A stretch of 64,000 bases of DNA from Phycisphaerales bacterium (GTDB taxonomy: Bacteria > Planctomycetota > Phycisphaerae > UBA1845): the NCBI GenBank assembly GCA_020639095.1, contig JACKHH010000019.1:1-64000 (forward strand), written 5' to 3'. The notes under the pieces were generated by a model. The model made no database searches, was not told the DNA's origin, and saw only the letters and a list, made by a program, of their open reading frames with translations. The translations under genes and the position numbers were made by a program. Of this stretch, positions 9,018 to 17,326 are shown in pieces. Each line of letters begins with the position of its first letter. Positions within the stretch are counted from its first letter, which is position 1.

Positions 9018-10559
9018 CTAGAACACCTTCGAACGCGAATACTCCCGTCCGAAGTGATCGACGACGCGGATGGTGACGACGTGCGTGCCGCGTCCCGGTG
9101 GTTCCGGGAATTCGTAGCGCCACATGTGCTGGCATTCGACGGCTGTTGCCCAGGCTTTGCCGCTTCGCATCACACCATCGAGCATGGCTTCGACGAACGG
9201 ATCCTTGATGATGACCCGATCCATCGACACCCAGTCACCGCCATCCAGGGAAAACTCAACGATGCACTTTGAGCTACAGTCGAACACGTTTACCAGCAGC
9301 GTCTTGCGGGCGTCGCTGTCTCTGCCGGTGCTGCCCGGGGGATAGATGCGCATGGCGTCATCGGGAGCGCCCGCGCCTGCGTGATAGCTGGTGACGTAAT
9401 CGGTACCGTCGAATTCGAGCGTCGAATAGCCATTGGGCGAACCGTCACGCGTATCCGCGATCGGTACGCCGCGTTCGTCCTTCGGTCCGCTCCACCACGA
9501 CCCGCTTACCGTGCCGCTGACCAATTCGTGGAACACGCCGTGACCATGCCAACCATTCTCTGCCGTCAGAAAGTTGTGCTCGTGAAAGTGCGTGTGCCCC
9601 GCCACCGCGAGAACTTTCGGGCGATCCTTGAGCAACTCGAAGACCTGATCCTTGTCGTTGAGATTGTGCCCCCCAGCAGTCGTCAGAGGAATATGCATCG
9701 TAAGTACGACAAGCCGGTCCATCGGCACCAGCGCCAGATCGTTCTTCAACCACTGGAGCTGCTTCTCGCCGAGTTCGCCCACGTAGTGACCGGCTTCGCG
9801 CCCCATCCACTTCACGTCGTCGAAAGCCACGAAGTGCACCTTGCCGTAGTCCCACGAATAGTAGTTCGGGCCGAAGTGGCGGTGGAAGGTCTCGTCGGAG
9901 TTGTCGTCGTCCTCCGCGTCGTAGTTCATGTCGTGGTTGCCGATCACGTTGTAGAACGGAATGCCAATCTGCCCGACAATGTGGTTGTACATATCGTACA
10001 TCCCAAGATCGTCGAACATGATATCGCCCACGGTGATGCCGAAAGCCGCCGACGTGCCCACAAGTTGATGCACCACGTCGTCACGCACGTAGAGCACTTC
10101 CTGACTCGTCTCCGGCTGGGGGTCGGCGAAAACGACTACGGAAAACTTGTCCGGCTCGTCGACCTTGATGAGGGGAAAATCAACAGACTCCGGAAGCGGG
10201 CCCGTCGGGGCCACACCGGGATAATACGAATGCGGCGAGCCCTGCGGTTTGTGGATGTAGTAGAATCGCGGGAGGTTGTCATTGTTCACCGGCACGCGAT
10301 ACCCAGCCGGTTTCACGACGAAAAAGATGGTGTCATCGGTAATGGGTATTTCGTATTTGCCGTCAGCATCGGTGACGACAACGTCGTCCTGATTGGAAAC
10401 CGCCACACCGGCAATGCCCGGTTCGCCGTCGTCCCGTTTGCCGTTCGCATTGTGGTCGTCGAAGACCACGCCCGTCGCCGTCTGCGCCGCAAACGTCGTG
10501 CCGCAGATCGCCAAGGACAATCCCAATACCGCCCAACCCGACCATTTCGAGAGAACCAT
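9018..10559 (-). CDS. Secreted calcineurin-like metallophosphoesterase with N-terminal SdrD-B-like domain
   Basis: The 513-residue protein has a signal peptide (about 1-25, ending in AAQ). A short collagen-binding-B/SdrD-like domain follows at about 28-75 (VFDDHNANGKRDDGEPGIAG). The metallophosphoesterase core has the motifs in order: FADPQPET (this subfamily's DxQ in place of DxH), GDIMFDD, GNHDMNYD, TMHIP and AGHTHFHEH. A C-terminal beta domain completes the architecture known for exported planctomycete and Bacteroidetes enzymes. It should hydrolyse phosphomono- or diesters outside the cytoplasm; the substrate cannot be told. GGGGAG lies 6 nt upstream of the ATG. Confidence 0.87.
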   Translation of the reverse strand: MVLSKWSGWAVLGLSLAICGTTFAAQTATGVVFDDHNANGKRDDGEPGIAGVAVSNQDDVVVTDADGKYEIPITDDTIFFVVKPAGYRVPVNNDNLPRFYYIHKPQGSPHSYYPGVAPTGPLPESVDFPLIKVDEPDKFSVVVFADPQPETSQEVLYVRDDVVHQLVGTSAAFGITVGDIMFDDLGMYDMYNHIVGQIGIPFYNVIGNHDMNYDAEDDDNSDETFHRHFGPNYYSWDYGKVHFVAFDDVKWMGREAGHYVGELGEKQLQWLKNDLALVPMDRLVVLTMHIPLTTAGGHNLNDKDQVFELLKDRPKVLAVAGHTHFHEHNFLTAENGWHGHGVFHELVSGTVSGSWWSGPKDERGVPIADTRDGSPNGYSTLEFDGTDYVTSYHAGAGAPDDAMRIYPPGSTGRDSDARKTLLVNVFDCSSKCIVEFSLDGGDWVSMDRVIIKDPFVEAMLDGVMRSGKAWATAVECQHMWRYEFPEPPGRGTHVVTIRVVDHFGREYSRSKVF

Positions 10560-11176
10560 CTTTTACTCCCCGCCGAATGAGGTCATCAACTGATGTTCGC
10601 GCACTGTCGCGTCATGTTGAACAGGGTTGTCCGATTGGCGAAGGCGGTCAAGTCGACAAGGAATGATTCACGAGTTCTTCACGGACCGGGATGACCGCGA
10701 GGTGCCTCGTCCCCGGCTGGTTTGACCGCCCCATTTGGCCGGTCCGACCTGCCGCCGCTGCTGATTGGCTGATATCCACGCCAATTCTCCCCCGCGTAAT
10801 CCGCCCACCCTGCCGAATCTCCGCGGTTCCGGGCCTGGAGAATCGCGCATATTATCGGCAGCGCCCCGCTGCCGCAGATCGCGCAAGTCCTTATCACACC
10901 GCGAACAGCAGTCCACCGATCGGATCGCCGATCAAAACTCTGGAGCGGAGGCAGATTGTGAAATTGTGCTGGCCAACAGGCGCTGACAGACGCCTGCGAT
11001 TCGGCTAAGCTGAAAAATCACAGGGCGTCTGTATTCGAAGGATTCCGCTCCCGTCGCCCGTATCGCGGTGCTGCACCTCCCGTCAAGTGACGGCGACTCA
11101 CCGTCCCAAACGGTGCAGCAGCGAAACCCGAGTGTGCGTTTTCGCAGCCGGGAGCTGTCGCCAAAGGAGTTGGCTC
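10560..11176. other. Divergent intergenic region upstream of csrA
   Basis: This 617-nt gap separates the leftward phosphoesterase gene from csrA. I see no convincing gene in it. A candidate csrA promoter lies at 10983-11011, leaving a leader of about 160 nt that contains several GGA triplets (for example in AAGGATT, CGGGAGC and AAAGGAG). Confidence 0.5.
10983..11011 (+). promoter_or_regulatory. Candidate sigma-70-type promoter for csrA
   Basis: CTGACA at 10983-10988 and TAAGCT at 11006-11011 are separated by exactly 17 nt. Transcription would begin near 11018, about 160 nt before the csrA start. Confidence 0.45.
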
Positions 11177-11395
11177 ATGCTTGTCCTGTCACGCCAGCGC
11201 GATCAGTCGATCATGATCGGCGACGATATCGAGATCACCATCGTCGATGTTCGCGGCGACAAGGTCCGCGTGGGCATCAATGCACCCAGGCAGGTGTCCG
11301 TCCATCGCAAGGAAGTCTACGAAGCCATCCGTCGCGAAAACGAAGGCGAACCCGCCCCCAGCAACAATGCGAAGAATAACGGGCCGGCGCACTAG
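11177..11395 (+). CDS. csrA: Carbon storage regulator CsrA (RsmA)
   Basis: The 72-residue protein begins MLVLSRQRDQSIMIGDDIEI, the canonical CsrA N-terminus, and continues VRGDKVRVGINAP and VSVHRKEVY. This small dimeric protein binds GGA-containing loops in mRNA leaders to alter translation or stability. Position 44 of CsrA normally holds the RNA-contacting Arg, and the VHRKE segment is intact here. The ATG at 11177 follows AAAGGAG with a 7-nt spacer; an in-frame start at 11087 is too far upstream. The C-terminal tail (about 55-72) is Asn/Glu/Pro-rich and not conserved. No fliW or flagellar genes are nearby. Confidence 0.93.
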   Translation: MLVLSRQRDQSIMIGDDIEITIVDVRGDKVRVGINAPRQVSVHRKEVYEAIRRENEGEPAPSNNAKNNGPAH

Positions 11396-11811
11396 GCTTG
11401 GTGCCCGGCTCGATTCCCTTCTCCCCCCCTGCCTCTACCCTTCCACTTAAGTTCCTGTTAACGCGTCGGTTGCTTGACTTTTTGGCGACCTACGGATACT
11501 TTCACCGCCTGATCCGGCGACGTGTGGCACCGCCCGCAAGCGGGTATCACCCGACGCCGATGGTTGACGCTCAATGGGGCAGTCGTCTAGGGCTCGGAAG
11601 GGTCTGATTCGCTCTGGGCAGTCTTGCACGCGGCCGACTGTTCATGCCTCGGTGTCGATCCTCCCGTCTGAACCGCGGGAGCCGCGTCACGCCTTATTGG
11701 TGACGTTATCTTGAAGATGTGATTTGCCCAACGTCACGGCGCGCCCGCTGTAGGCGCGGTGGCCGATGTCTGGCGGAACGCAGTACGGGGTCCGTCGGCG
11801 TCATTGGCATT
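11396..11811. other. Gap between csrA and tRNA-Gln with no protein gene seen
   Basis: The 416-nt stretch contains a good candidate promoter (11474-11502) and several short hairpins, such as CCCGC-AAG-CGGG near 11538. I do not recognise a known RNA family in it. No rho-independent terminator for csrA was found. Confidence 0.45.
11474..11502 (+). promoter_or_regulatory. Candidate promoter reading towards tRNA-Gln
   Basis: TTGACT (11474-11479) and TACTTT (11497-11502) are 17 nt apart. A transcript starting near 11509 would run about 300 nt before reaching the tRNA, so it could drive the tRNA or an unannotated RNA. Confidence 0.4.
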
Positions 11812-11883
11812 TACCCGATGGTGTAATTGGTAACACACCAGGTTTTGGTCCTGGTATTCCAGGTTCGAGTCCTGGTCGGGTAG
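11812..11883 (+). tRNA. tRNA-Gln (anticodon TTG)
   Basis: A complete 72-nt cloverleaf can be folded. Acceptor TACCCGA pairs with TCGGGTA (11876-11882), with discriminator G. The D-stem is GTGT/ACAC, the anticodon stem CCAGG/CCTGG has loop TTTTGGT (anticodon TTG), and the T-arm CCAGG/CCTGG has loop TTCGAGT. CCA is not encoded. Confidence 0.95.
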
Positions 11884-11950
11884 TTCCTGTCCGCGCGGAA
11901 TCGGTTCCGCGCGGGCGGCGCTTGACCGTTTGAGATTCGGAGTATTCGGT

Positions 11951-12913
11951 TTGCAGACCGCAGCGATCATCCTGGCAGCCGGCAAGAGCACGCGTATGAA
12001 GAGCGAGTTGCCGAAGGTGCTGCACGAGGTGTGCGGTCGCCCGATGCTCGCGTACGTGCTCGATGCCTGCCGCGGCGCCGGGGTGGATCGTTTGGTGGTC
12101 GTCGTCGGGCATCGCAAGGAAGAGGTCATCGCGACGTTTGCCGGTGATCGCGACATCGAGTGGGTCGCCCAGACGGAGCAACACGGCACCGGCCACGCTG
12201 CGCTGATGTGCGAAAAAGCCCTGGGCGGTTTTGAAGGTCCCGTGCTCACCATCGCCGGCGACATGCCGCTCATTCGCCAGGAAACCTGCGAGCGCGTGCT
12301 GGCTGAGGCGAAACGTACGGAGCACGCGGTGACGCTGGCGACGGCGGTGCTGGACGATCCGGCGGGCTATGGCCGAATCGTTCGCGACGGTGCGGGCCGC
12401 CTGGCTGCGATTGTTGAACACAACGACTGCACGCCGGAGGAACGCGCCATTCGCGAAGTGAACATCAGCTACTACTGCTTCGACGGTGCCCGCCTCTTCA
12501 ACATTCTCCACAAGATCGGCAACGACAACGCCAAGAAGGAATACTACATCACCGACACGGTCACGATCGCACTGCGTGAGGGACTTGGTGCGGGCGCAGT
12601 ACCGGCCGTCCCTGCCGAGGATGCCTTGGGCATCAACTCGCGCGCGGACGTTGCCTTGATCAACCGCGTCATGCAGGGGCGCATTCAAAAGCATTGGCTC
12701 GATCGGGCGGTGACGATTGTCGATCCGTCCACAACGTGGATTGAAGCCGGCGCCACGATCGGCGAAGACACGAGCATCTATCCGTTCAGCTACATCGGCA
12801 GCGGCGCGAGCATTGGCGCCGGGTGTCGCCTGGGGCCGCACGCATTCGTCATGCGCGGCGAGACTGTCCCGGCGGGCAAGATGGTCAGCCCGCTTGCACC
12901 GACAGGAGCATAG
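11951..12913 (+). CDS. GlmU-like UTP-dependent nucleotidyltransferase, short form
   Basis: This 320-residue protein matches the N-terminal uridylyltransferase half of GlmU, which makes UDP-GlcNAc from GlcNAc-1-phosphate and UTP for cell-envelope synthesis. It has LAAGKSTRMKSELPKVLHEV at the start, TEQHGTGHA, AGDMPL and GYGRI, and the Mg-binding region EVNISYYCFD. About 60 residues of left-handed beta-helix repeats follow (IEAGATIGEDTSIYPF). It then stops far short of the usual ~450 residues, so the acetyltransferase active site is missing. The TTG at 11951 is preferred because GGAG lies 8 nt upstream; another TTG at 11930 is possible. It is 2 nt from prs, as in classic glmU-prs operons. Confidence 0.85.
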   Translation: MQTAAIILAAGKSTRMKSELPKVLHEVCGRPMLAYVLDACRGAGVDRLVVVVGHRKEEVIATFAGDRDIEWVAQTEQHGTGHAALMCEKALGGFEGPVLTIAGDMPLIRQETCERVLAEAKRTEHAVTLATAVLDDPAGYGRIVRDGAGRLAAIVEHNDCTPEERAIREVNISYYCFDGARLFNILHKIGNDNAKKEYYITDTVTIALREGLGAGAVPAVPAEDALGINSRADVALINRVMQGRIQKHWLDRAVTIVDPSTTWIEAGATIGEDTSIYPFSYIGSGASIGAGCRLGPHAFVMRGETVPAGKMVSPLAPTGA

Positions 12914-12915
12914 GC

Positions 12916-13899
12916 ATGATTCCGATGAGCGATACGTTCAACCCGCTGCGAAACCGCGTCGGCGGATTGATGATCTTCGGCGGCACCAATGGCTGGCAAC
13001 TGACGAAGAGCATCGGCAAGTATCTCGATATCGCTCCGGGTACCGCGCACCTCGAGTCGTTTCCCGATGGTGAGTCGTTCGTGAAGCTCGAGGTCGATGT
13101 CCGCGGGCGCGACTGCTTCGTGGTGCAGTCGACGTCGCCGCCGGTCAATGACGGCTGGATGCAGTTGCTGATTTTTATCGATTGCCTTCGTCGCGCGAGT
13201 GCGAGTCGCATCACTGCGGTAATTCCCTATTTCGGGTACGCCCGTCAGGATCGCAAGTCCGAGGGTCGTACGCCGATTACCGCGAAGCTGCTCGCGAACC
13301 TGATCACGGCTGCGGGGGCGCATCGCGTGCTCGCGATCGACCTGCACGCGGACCAGATTCAGGGGTTCTTCGATATTCCGGTGGACCACCTCACCGCGTT
13401 CAAGGTGCTCGCGGAGCACGTGAAGAATCTCGGCCTGAAGGACACGGTGATCGTGTCGCCCGACGTGGGCAATCTCAAGACGGCGAAGAAGTTCGCGACG
13501 GTGCTGGGCAGTGAGATCGCGGTGATCGACAAGCGGCGAATGAGCGGTGACTCGGTGGAAATGAGCACGATCATCGGAAATGTCAAAGACAAGCACGTGC
13601 TGCTCTTTGACGACATGATCGCGACGGGCGGCACGCTGGCAAAGGCCGCGGCGCTGGTCATGGAACGCGGCGCGCGGGCGGTGTCCGCGGGCGCCACGCA
13701 CGCGCTCTTCGCCGGGCCCTGTCGCGAGCGACTGTCTGCCGCGAATTTCCAGCACATTTGGGTCACGGACACCGTGCCGGTGTCGCCTGATCTGCACGAG
13801 GTCTTTCCGCAGCTTACGGTGCTCAGCGTGGCTGAGCTCGTGGGCGAGGCGATTCAGCGTATCCACCGCAATGAGTCGGTGAGCGCGTTGTTTTCGTAA
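12916..13899 (+). CDS. prs: Ribose-phosphate pyrophosphokinase (PRPP synthase)
   Basis: The 327-residue enzyme makes phosphoribosyl pyrophosphate from ribose-5-phosphate and ATP for purine, pyrimidine, His and Trp synthesis. The flexible-loop motif YARQDRKSEGRTPITAK, the metal-binding signature DLHADQIQGFF and the PRPP-binding loop LLFDDMIATGGTL are all intact. The ATG at 12916 has AGGAG upstream with a 7-nt spacer; the upstream in-frame extension to 12823 overlaps the glmU-like gene and lacks homology. It sits between the glmU-like gene and rplY, probably in one operon. Confidence 0.96.
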   Translation: MIPMSDTFNPLRNRVGGLMIFGGTNGWQLTKSIGKYLDIAPGTAHLESFPDGESFVKLEVDVRGRDCFVVQSTSPPVNDGWMQLLIFIDCLRRASASRITAVIPYFGYARQDRKSEGRTPITAKLLANLITAAGAHRVLAIDLHADQIQGFFDIPVDHLTAFKVLAEHVKNLGLKDTVIVSPDVGNLKTAKKFATVLGSEIAVIDKRRMSGDSVEMSTIIGNVKDKHVLLFDDMIATGGTLAKAAALVMERGARAVSAGATHALFAGPCRERLSAANFQHIWVTDTVPVSPDLHEVFPQLTVLSVAELVGEAIQRIHRNESVSALFS

Positions 13900-13956
13900 G
13901 GTAACGGTTTAGAGAAAACCAGAAGGTCGTAAAGAGGCAAGAACTGGAGTCAGTCA

Positions 13957-14607
13957 ATGATGGACGTAACCACTTTACCCGCCACGCGGCGGACGCATCT
14001 CGGTTCCAAGCACACGCGGCGTATCCGGCAAAACGGCCAGATCCCCGCGATCATCTACGGTCACAAGCAGGACCCGGTGCCGATCGCCCTGGATGCGCAC
14101 GAAATCGAACTTCTGCTGCTCCACCATTCACGCGTGATCTCGGTGGACCTGGACAGCAAGTCGGATCAGTACTTGATCAAGGCCGTGCAGTACGACCATC
14201 TCGACACGACGCCGATCCACCTGGATCTGGTGCGCGTCGACATGGACGAGAAGGTCGAGGTCGAAGTCGAGGTCGTGCTCCGCGGTACACCGGCTGGCGC
14301 GCATGACGGCGGTATTCTGCTCCAGCAGTTGAACACCGTTCTTGTTGAGTGCACCGTGACTGCGATTCCCGAGTCGATCAAGCACAGCATCATCGATCTC
14401 GCCTTGGGCGGTTCGGTCCACGTGAAGGATTTGCAGATCCCAGCGGGCGTGACCGTGCTGAACGATCCGGACGATTTGATCGCGACGTGCCGCGAGCCGT
14501 CGGCCGAGGTTGAAGAGGAAGCAGTCGAAGGCGAGGGCGCCGAAGGTGGATCCGAGCCGGAAGTCATCGGCAAGAAGCCGGATGAAGATTCCTCCGACGA
14601 GAGCTAA
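13957..14607 (+). CDS. rplY: 50S ribosomal protein L25/CTC form
   Basis: This 216-residue protein is the long (CTC/TL5) form of L25, which binds 5S rRNA. The N-terminal 5S-binding part has RRIRQNGQIPAIIYGH and HSRVISVDL, and the C-terminal beta domain follows from about residue 95. The last ~40 residues are strongly acidic (EVEEEAVEGEGAEGG), a common tail in this family. GGAG lies 7 nt before the ATG at 13957. It is followed after 38 nt by pth, the conserved order. Confidence 0.93.
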   Translation: MMDVTTLPATRRTHLGSKHTRRIRQNGQIPAIIYGHKQDPVPIALDAHEIELLLLHHSRVISVDLDSKSDQYLIKAVQYDHLDTTPIHLDLVRVDMDEKVEVEVEVVLRGTPAGAHDGGILLQQLNTVLVECTVTAIPESIKHSIIDLALGGSVHVKDLQIPAGVTVLNDPDDLIATCREPSAEVEEEAVEGEGAEGGSEPEVIGKKPDEDSSDES

Positions 14608-14645
14608 CCCCTTACCGCCTTGCCGGCTGACATCGAGGGCGGATT

Positions 14646-15218
14646 GTGAAGCTGATCGTCGGATTGGGAAACCCGGGAAAGGAGTACGAGCGAACGCGGC
14701 ATAACGTGGGCTTTCGCGTGGTGGACTTGCTGGCGAGTCGCTGGCAGATCGACATGCTCAGCGAAAAGTTCCACGCGTGGTTCGGCAGTGGAGTGATTCG
14801 CGATGAACGCGTGGTGCTGCTGAAGCCGACAACGTTCATGAATCGCAGTGGACAGGCGGTACAGGCCGCGGGCAAGTTCTATCAGCTTGAACTCGCCGAT
14901 CTGCTGGTGATTTCGGACGACGTGGCGATCGATGTGGGTCGCCTGCGTGTTCGCAAAAAAGGCTCCGCCGGTGGGCACAACGGCTTGAGTGACATCATCC
15001 GGCGGATCGGCAGCGACGAGTTTTGCCGCCTTCGCTTCGGTATCGGCGACGTGCCTGGAGCGGTTCGCAGTTCGCACGTGCTGGGTCGCTTCTCAGCCGA
15101 TGAGGACGAACTCATCGAACCGGCGATTCGGCGGTGTGCCGATGCGGTGGAAACATGGATCGTGGAGGGCGCGGATGCGGCCATGAATCGGTTCAACGTT
15201 GAAGCGGGCGAGGATTAG
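14646..15218 (+). CDS. pth: Peptidyl-tRNA hydrolase
   Basis: The 190-residue cytosolic enzyme cleaves peptidyl-tRNAs released by stalled ribosomes. It begins with a GTG start (MKLIVGLGNPGKEYERTRHN). The catalytic His is in RHNVGF, Asn and Met in KPTTFMNRSGQAV, and the second signature is GSAGGHNGLSDIIRRIG. Length is normal for the family. It follows rplY and precedes rpsF by about 150 nt. Confidence 0.96.
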   Translation: MKLIVGLGNPGKEYERTRHNVGFRVVDLLASRWQIDMLSEKFHAWFGSGVIRDERVVLLKPTTFMNRSGQAVQAAGKFYQLELADLLVISDDVAIDVGRLRVRKKGSAGGHNGLSDIIRRIGSDEFCRLRFGIGDVPGAVRSSHVLGRFSADEDELIEPAIRRCADAVETWIVEGADAAMNRFNVEAGED

Positions 15219-15367
15219 TTTCGACTCGCGACCGCACGATGCATTGAAATGCAGGACAACCGCGCCGCGTGAGTTAACGCGGTGCTAAAAGATAAACGCA
15301 AGATTAGACGGACCAAGAAAGAAAACGATGTGATTGTGGCGCGTTGTGCGTCCAGGAGGTACCAACC

Positions 15368-15841
15368 TTGAAACAGTATGAAGCCATGTTCCTGTTCGAT
15401 CCGACCTTCGCAGCCGATTTCGGCCCGGCGAAGGCGGAGGTGGAACGCATCCTCGGCCGTGCGAATGCCGAGATCACGTTCCTCGAAAAGTGGGAAGAGC
15501 GCAAGCTCGCGTATGAGATCCAGGGTCGCAAGCGCGGCGTGTACGTGCTTTGCTACTTCAAGTGCGATCAGTCGAAGGTCGTTGGCGTCGAGCGCGATGC
15601 GCAGCTCAGCGAAGCCATCCTGCGGATCCTCGTGAAGACTGCGGAAGGCATCACGAACGAGCAGATTCAACGCTACATGCCGACCGGCAAGCGCGCGGAA
15701 GATGCCTCGGACGACGACGATGCACCCGTGTCGCGTTCGCGCGGTTCGGATCGCGACAACTACGACGGTGACGCCAAGCCGCAGCGTGCGTCATCGGCTG
15801 TCGCGGTTGCGGAAGCACCGGACGACGACTCGGACGACTAG
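15368..15841 (+). CDS. rpsF: 30S ribosomal protein S6, TTG start
   Basis: The 157-residue product starts MKQYEAMFLFDPTF and carries the S6 core, including WEERKLAYEIQGRKRGVYVL, over the first ~100 residues. The last ~50 residues are an Asp/Ser/Arg-rich tail not found in the Escherichia coli protein. The start is the TTG at 15368, preceded by AGGAGGT with a 7-nt spacer. It is followed by ssb, rplI and dnaB; rpsR, normally next to ssb, is missing here. Confidence 0.93.
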   Translation: MKQYEAMFLFDPTFAADFGPAKAEVERILGRANAEITFLEKWEERKLAYEIQGRKRGVYVLCYFKCDQSKVVGVERDAQLSEAILRILVKTAEGITNEQIQRYMPTGKRAEDASDDDDAPVSRSRGSDRDNYDGDAKPQRASSAVAVAEAPDDDSDD

Positions 15842-15956
15842 AAAAACGCCCCGCCGCACAGTCTCTTGGTCGTAGGGTCTTGGGGACATCGGGTTGAATC
15901 GGCAGGGGAAACCGTGAAACGCGCGCTGCCCACGCGCCGTCATCAAGGATGAAGCC

Positions 15957-16421
15957 ATGACGAATTTCAACAAAGTGATCCTCGCGGGCAACCTGACCCG
16001 CGACCCCGAACTGTCGTATACCGCGGGCAATACCGCGATCTGCAAGTTCGGGATGGCGATTAACCACAAGTGGCGCGATCGCAACAGCGGTGAAAACCGT
16101 GAGGACACGTGCTTTGTGGACTGTGTCGCGTTCGGTCGCGGCGGCGAGACGATCAACCAATACATGAACAAAGGTCGTCCCCTGCTCGTCGAAGGCCGTC
16201 TGAAGTACAGCCAGTGGGAAGCGCAGGACGGCGGCAAACGCAGCAAGCTGGAGGTGGTCGTCGACAACTTCCAGTTCCTTGGCGGCGGTGGCCAGGGCGG
16301 AGGCGGCGGTGGTGGCGGCGGCGGACAGCGTCGCCAGGCTGCACCAGCGCGAGCGTCCGCAGGCGGCCCGCCGGATGACGATTACGGCCCTCCGCCGAGT
16401 GGTGACGAGGTGCCGTTCTAG
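15957..16421 (+). CDS. ssb: Single-stranded DNA-binding protein
   Basis: This 154-residue SSB coats single-stranded DNA at replication forks and during repair. The OB fold begins NKVILAGNLTRDPELSYT and includes CFVDCVAFGRGGETINQYM and GRPLLVEGRLKYSQWE. A linker with a run of Gly (about 109-122) leads to the acidic tail ending SGDEVPF, the usual docking peptide for SSB partners. AAGGA lies 7 nt before the ATG. Confidence 0.96.
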   Translation: MTNFNKVILAGNLTRDPELSYTAGNTAICKFGMAINHKWRDRNSGENREDTCFVDCVAFGRGGETINQYMNKGRPLLVEGRLKYSQWEAQDGGKRSKLEVVVDNFQFLGGGGQGGGGGGGGGGQRRQAAPARASAGGPPDDDYGPPPSGDEVPF

Positions 16422-16804
16422 CCGTCATCGGCAAGTGTTCCGGGTGCCACTGCTCTTTAGCAGTTGGACAATCGAGCATTTGTCAAGCACTGCTCAAGAG
16501 CAGTGGCACATAGGCGCGACTTGCGAAGCGATTGTCGCCCTGTTGAATTTGCCGGCGGGTAGAAAAACTTTTTCGCTGTAGCGCTGCTCGCGATGTCGTT
16601 GAATTCGCAACAGTGCATCGAAGTGTCAGCGATAACGGAGGTTGCAACAACGCGTGTTGAGCGTTCGCGTGTAGCGAGCAGCGTCCCGCGGCTGTTGATC
16701 AAAATAGTAGCTTGTTTCGCGGGCATAGCGCGCTCGCAATGTGCAGTCGTTGCGGTATGATCGCGCGGCGCCTGCGTAGGCACGAAGCAATAAGGTAATT
16801 AACG
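16422..16804. other. Gap between ssb and rplI, relatively AT-rich
   Basis: This 383-nt stretch holds the REP-like pair (16444-16509) and no gene. A TATGAT hexamer at 16756-16761 would be a good -10 box 44 nt before rplI, but no clear -35 box lies upstream. The position would be expected to hold rpsR, which is absent. Confidence 0.5.
16444..16509. repeat. REP-like inverted palindrome pair, locus 1
   Basis: Two head-to-head copies of a palindromic element are present. One is GTGCCACTGCTCTTTAGCAG at 16444-16463, slightly degenerate. The other is CACTGCTCAAGAGCAGTGGC (plus AC) at 16488-16509. The same arrangement recurs at 18818-18895. Confidence 0.85.
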
Positions 16805-17326
16805 ATGAAACTCCTGCTCAAGAAGGACATTCCCCAACTCGGAATCGTCGGCGACGTGGTTAACGTTGCCCGCGGATACGCACGCAACTACCTGCTCCCG
16901 CAGAATCTTGCGACCGAACCGACCGAGGCGAACATGCGTGCCCTGGCGGATGCGCGTCGCGAAGCGGAGGAACGCCGCCGTCTGCGGACAGAGAAACTCC
17001 AGGCCACTGCGGACGCACTCGCCGATGTCGAGGTTACGATCGAAGCCGCCGCCAACGAAGAAGGCGTGCTCTACGGTTCGGTCGGCCCGCGCGAAGTTGC
17101 GGCTGCCCTGCGTGACCTTGGCCACGACGTGAACGCGAACAGCGTCCACCTTCGCGACCCGATCAAGCACCTCGACAACGTCATGGTGCCGGTCGTTCTC
17201 GCCGAGAAGATCGAGACGAAGGTCAAGGTCTGGGTGGTGCGTTCCAAGGCTGCGATCGACGATGAAAACGAGTCGGGTGATGGCACGGAGGCCGACGACC
17301 GTGACGAAAGCGGGTACGGCGACTAG
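16805..17326 (+). CDS. rplI: 50S ribosomal protein L9
   Basis: The 173-residue protein starts MKLLLKKDIPQLGIVGDVVN and continues ARGYARNYLLPQNLA, the L9 N-domain that binds 23S rRNA. The long central helix is Arg/Glu-rich (about 42-75), and the C-terminal domain begins near VEVTIEAAANEEGVLYGSVG. An Asp/Glu-rich extension ends the protein. Its 3' end overlaps the likely dnaB start. Confidence 0.95.
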   Translation: MKLLLKKDIPQLGIVGDVVNVARGYARNYLLPQNLATEPTEANMRALADARREAEERRRLRTEKLQATADALADVEVTIEAAANEEGVLYGSVGPREVAAALRDLGHDVNANSVHLRDPIKHLDNVMVPVVLAEKIETKVKVWVVRSKAAIDDENESGDGTEADDRDESGYGD

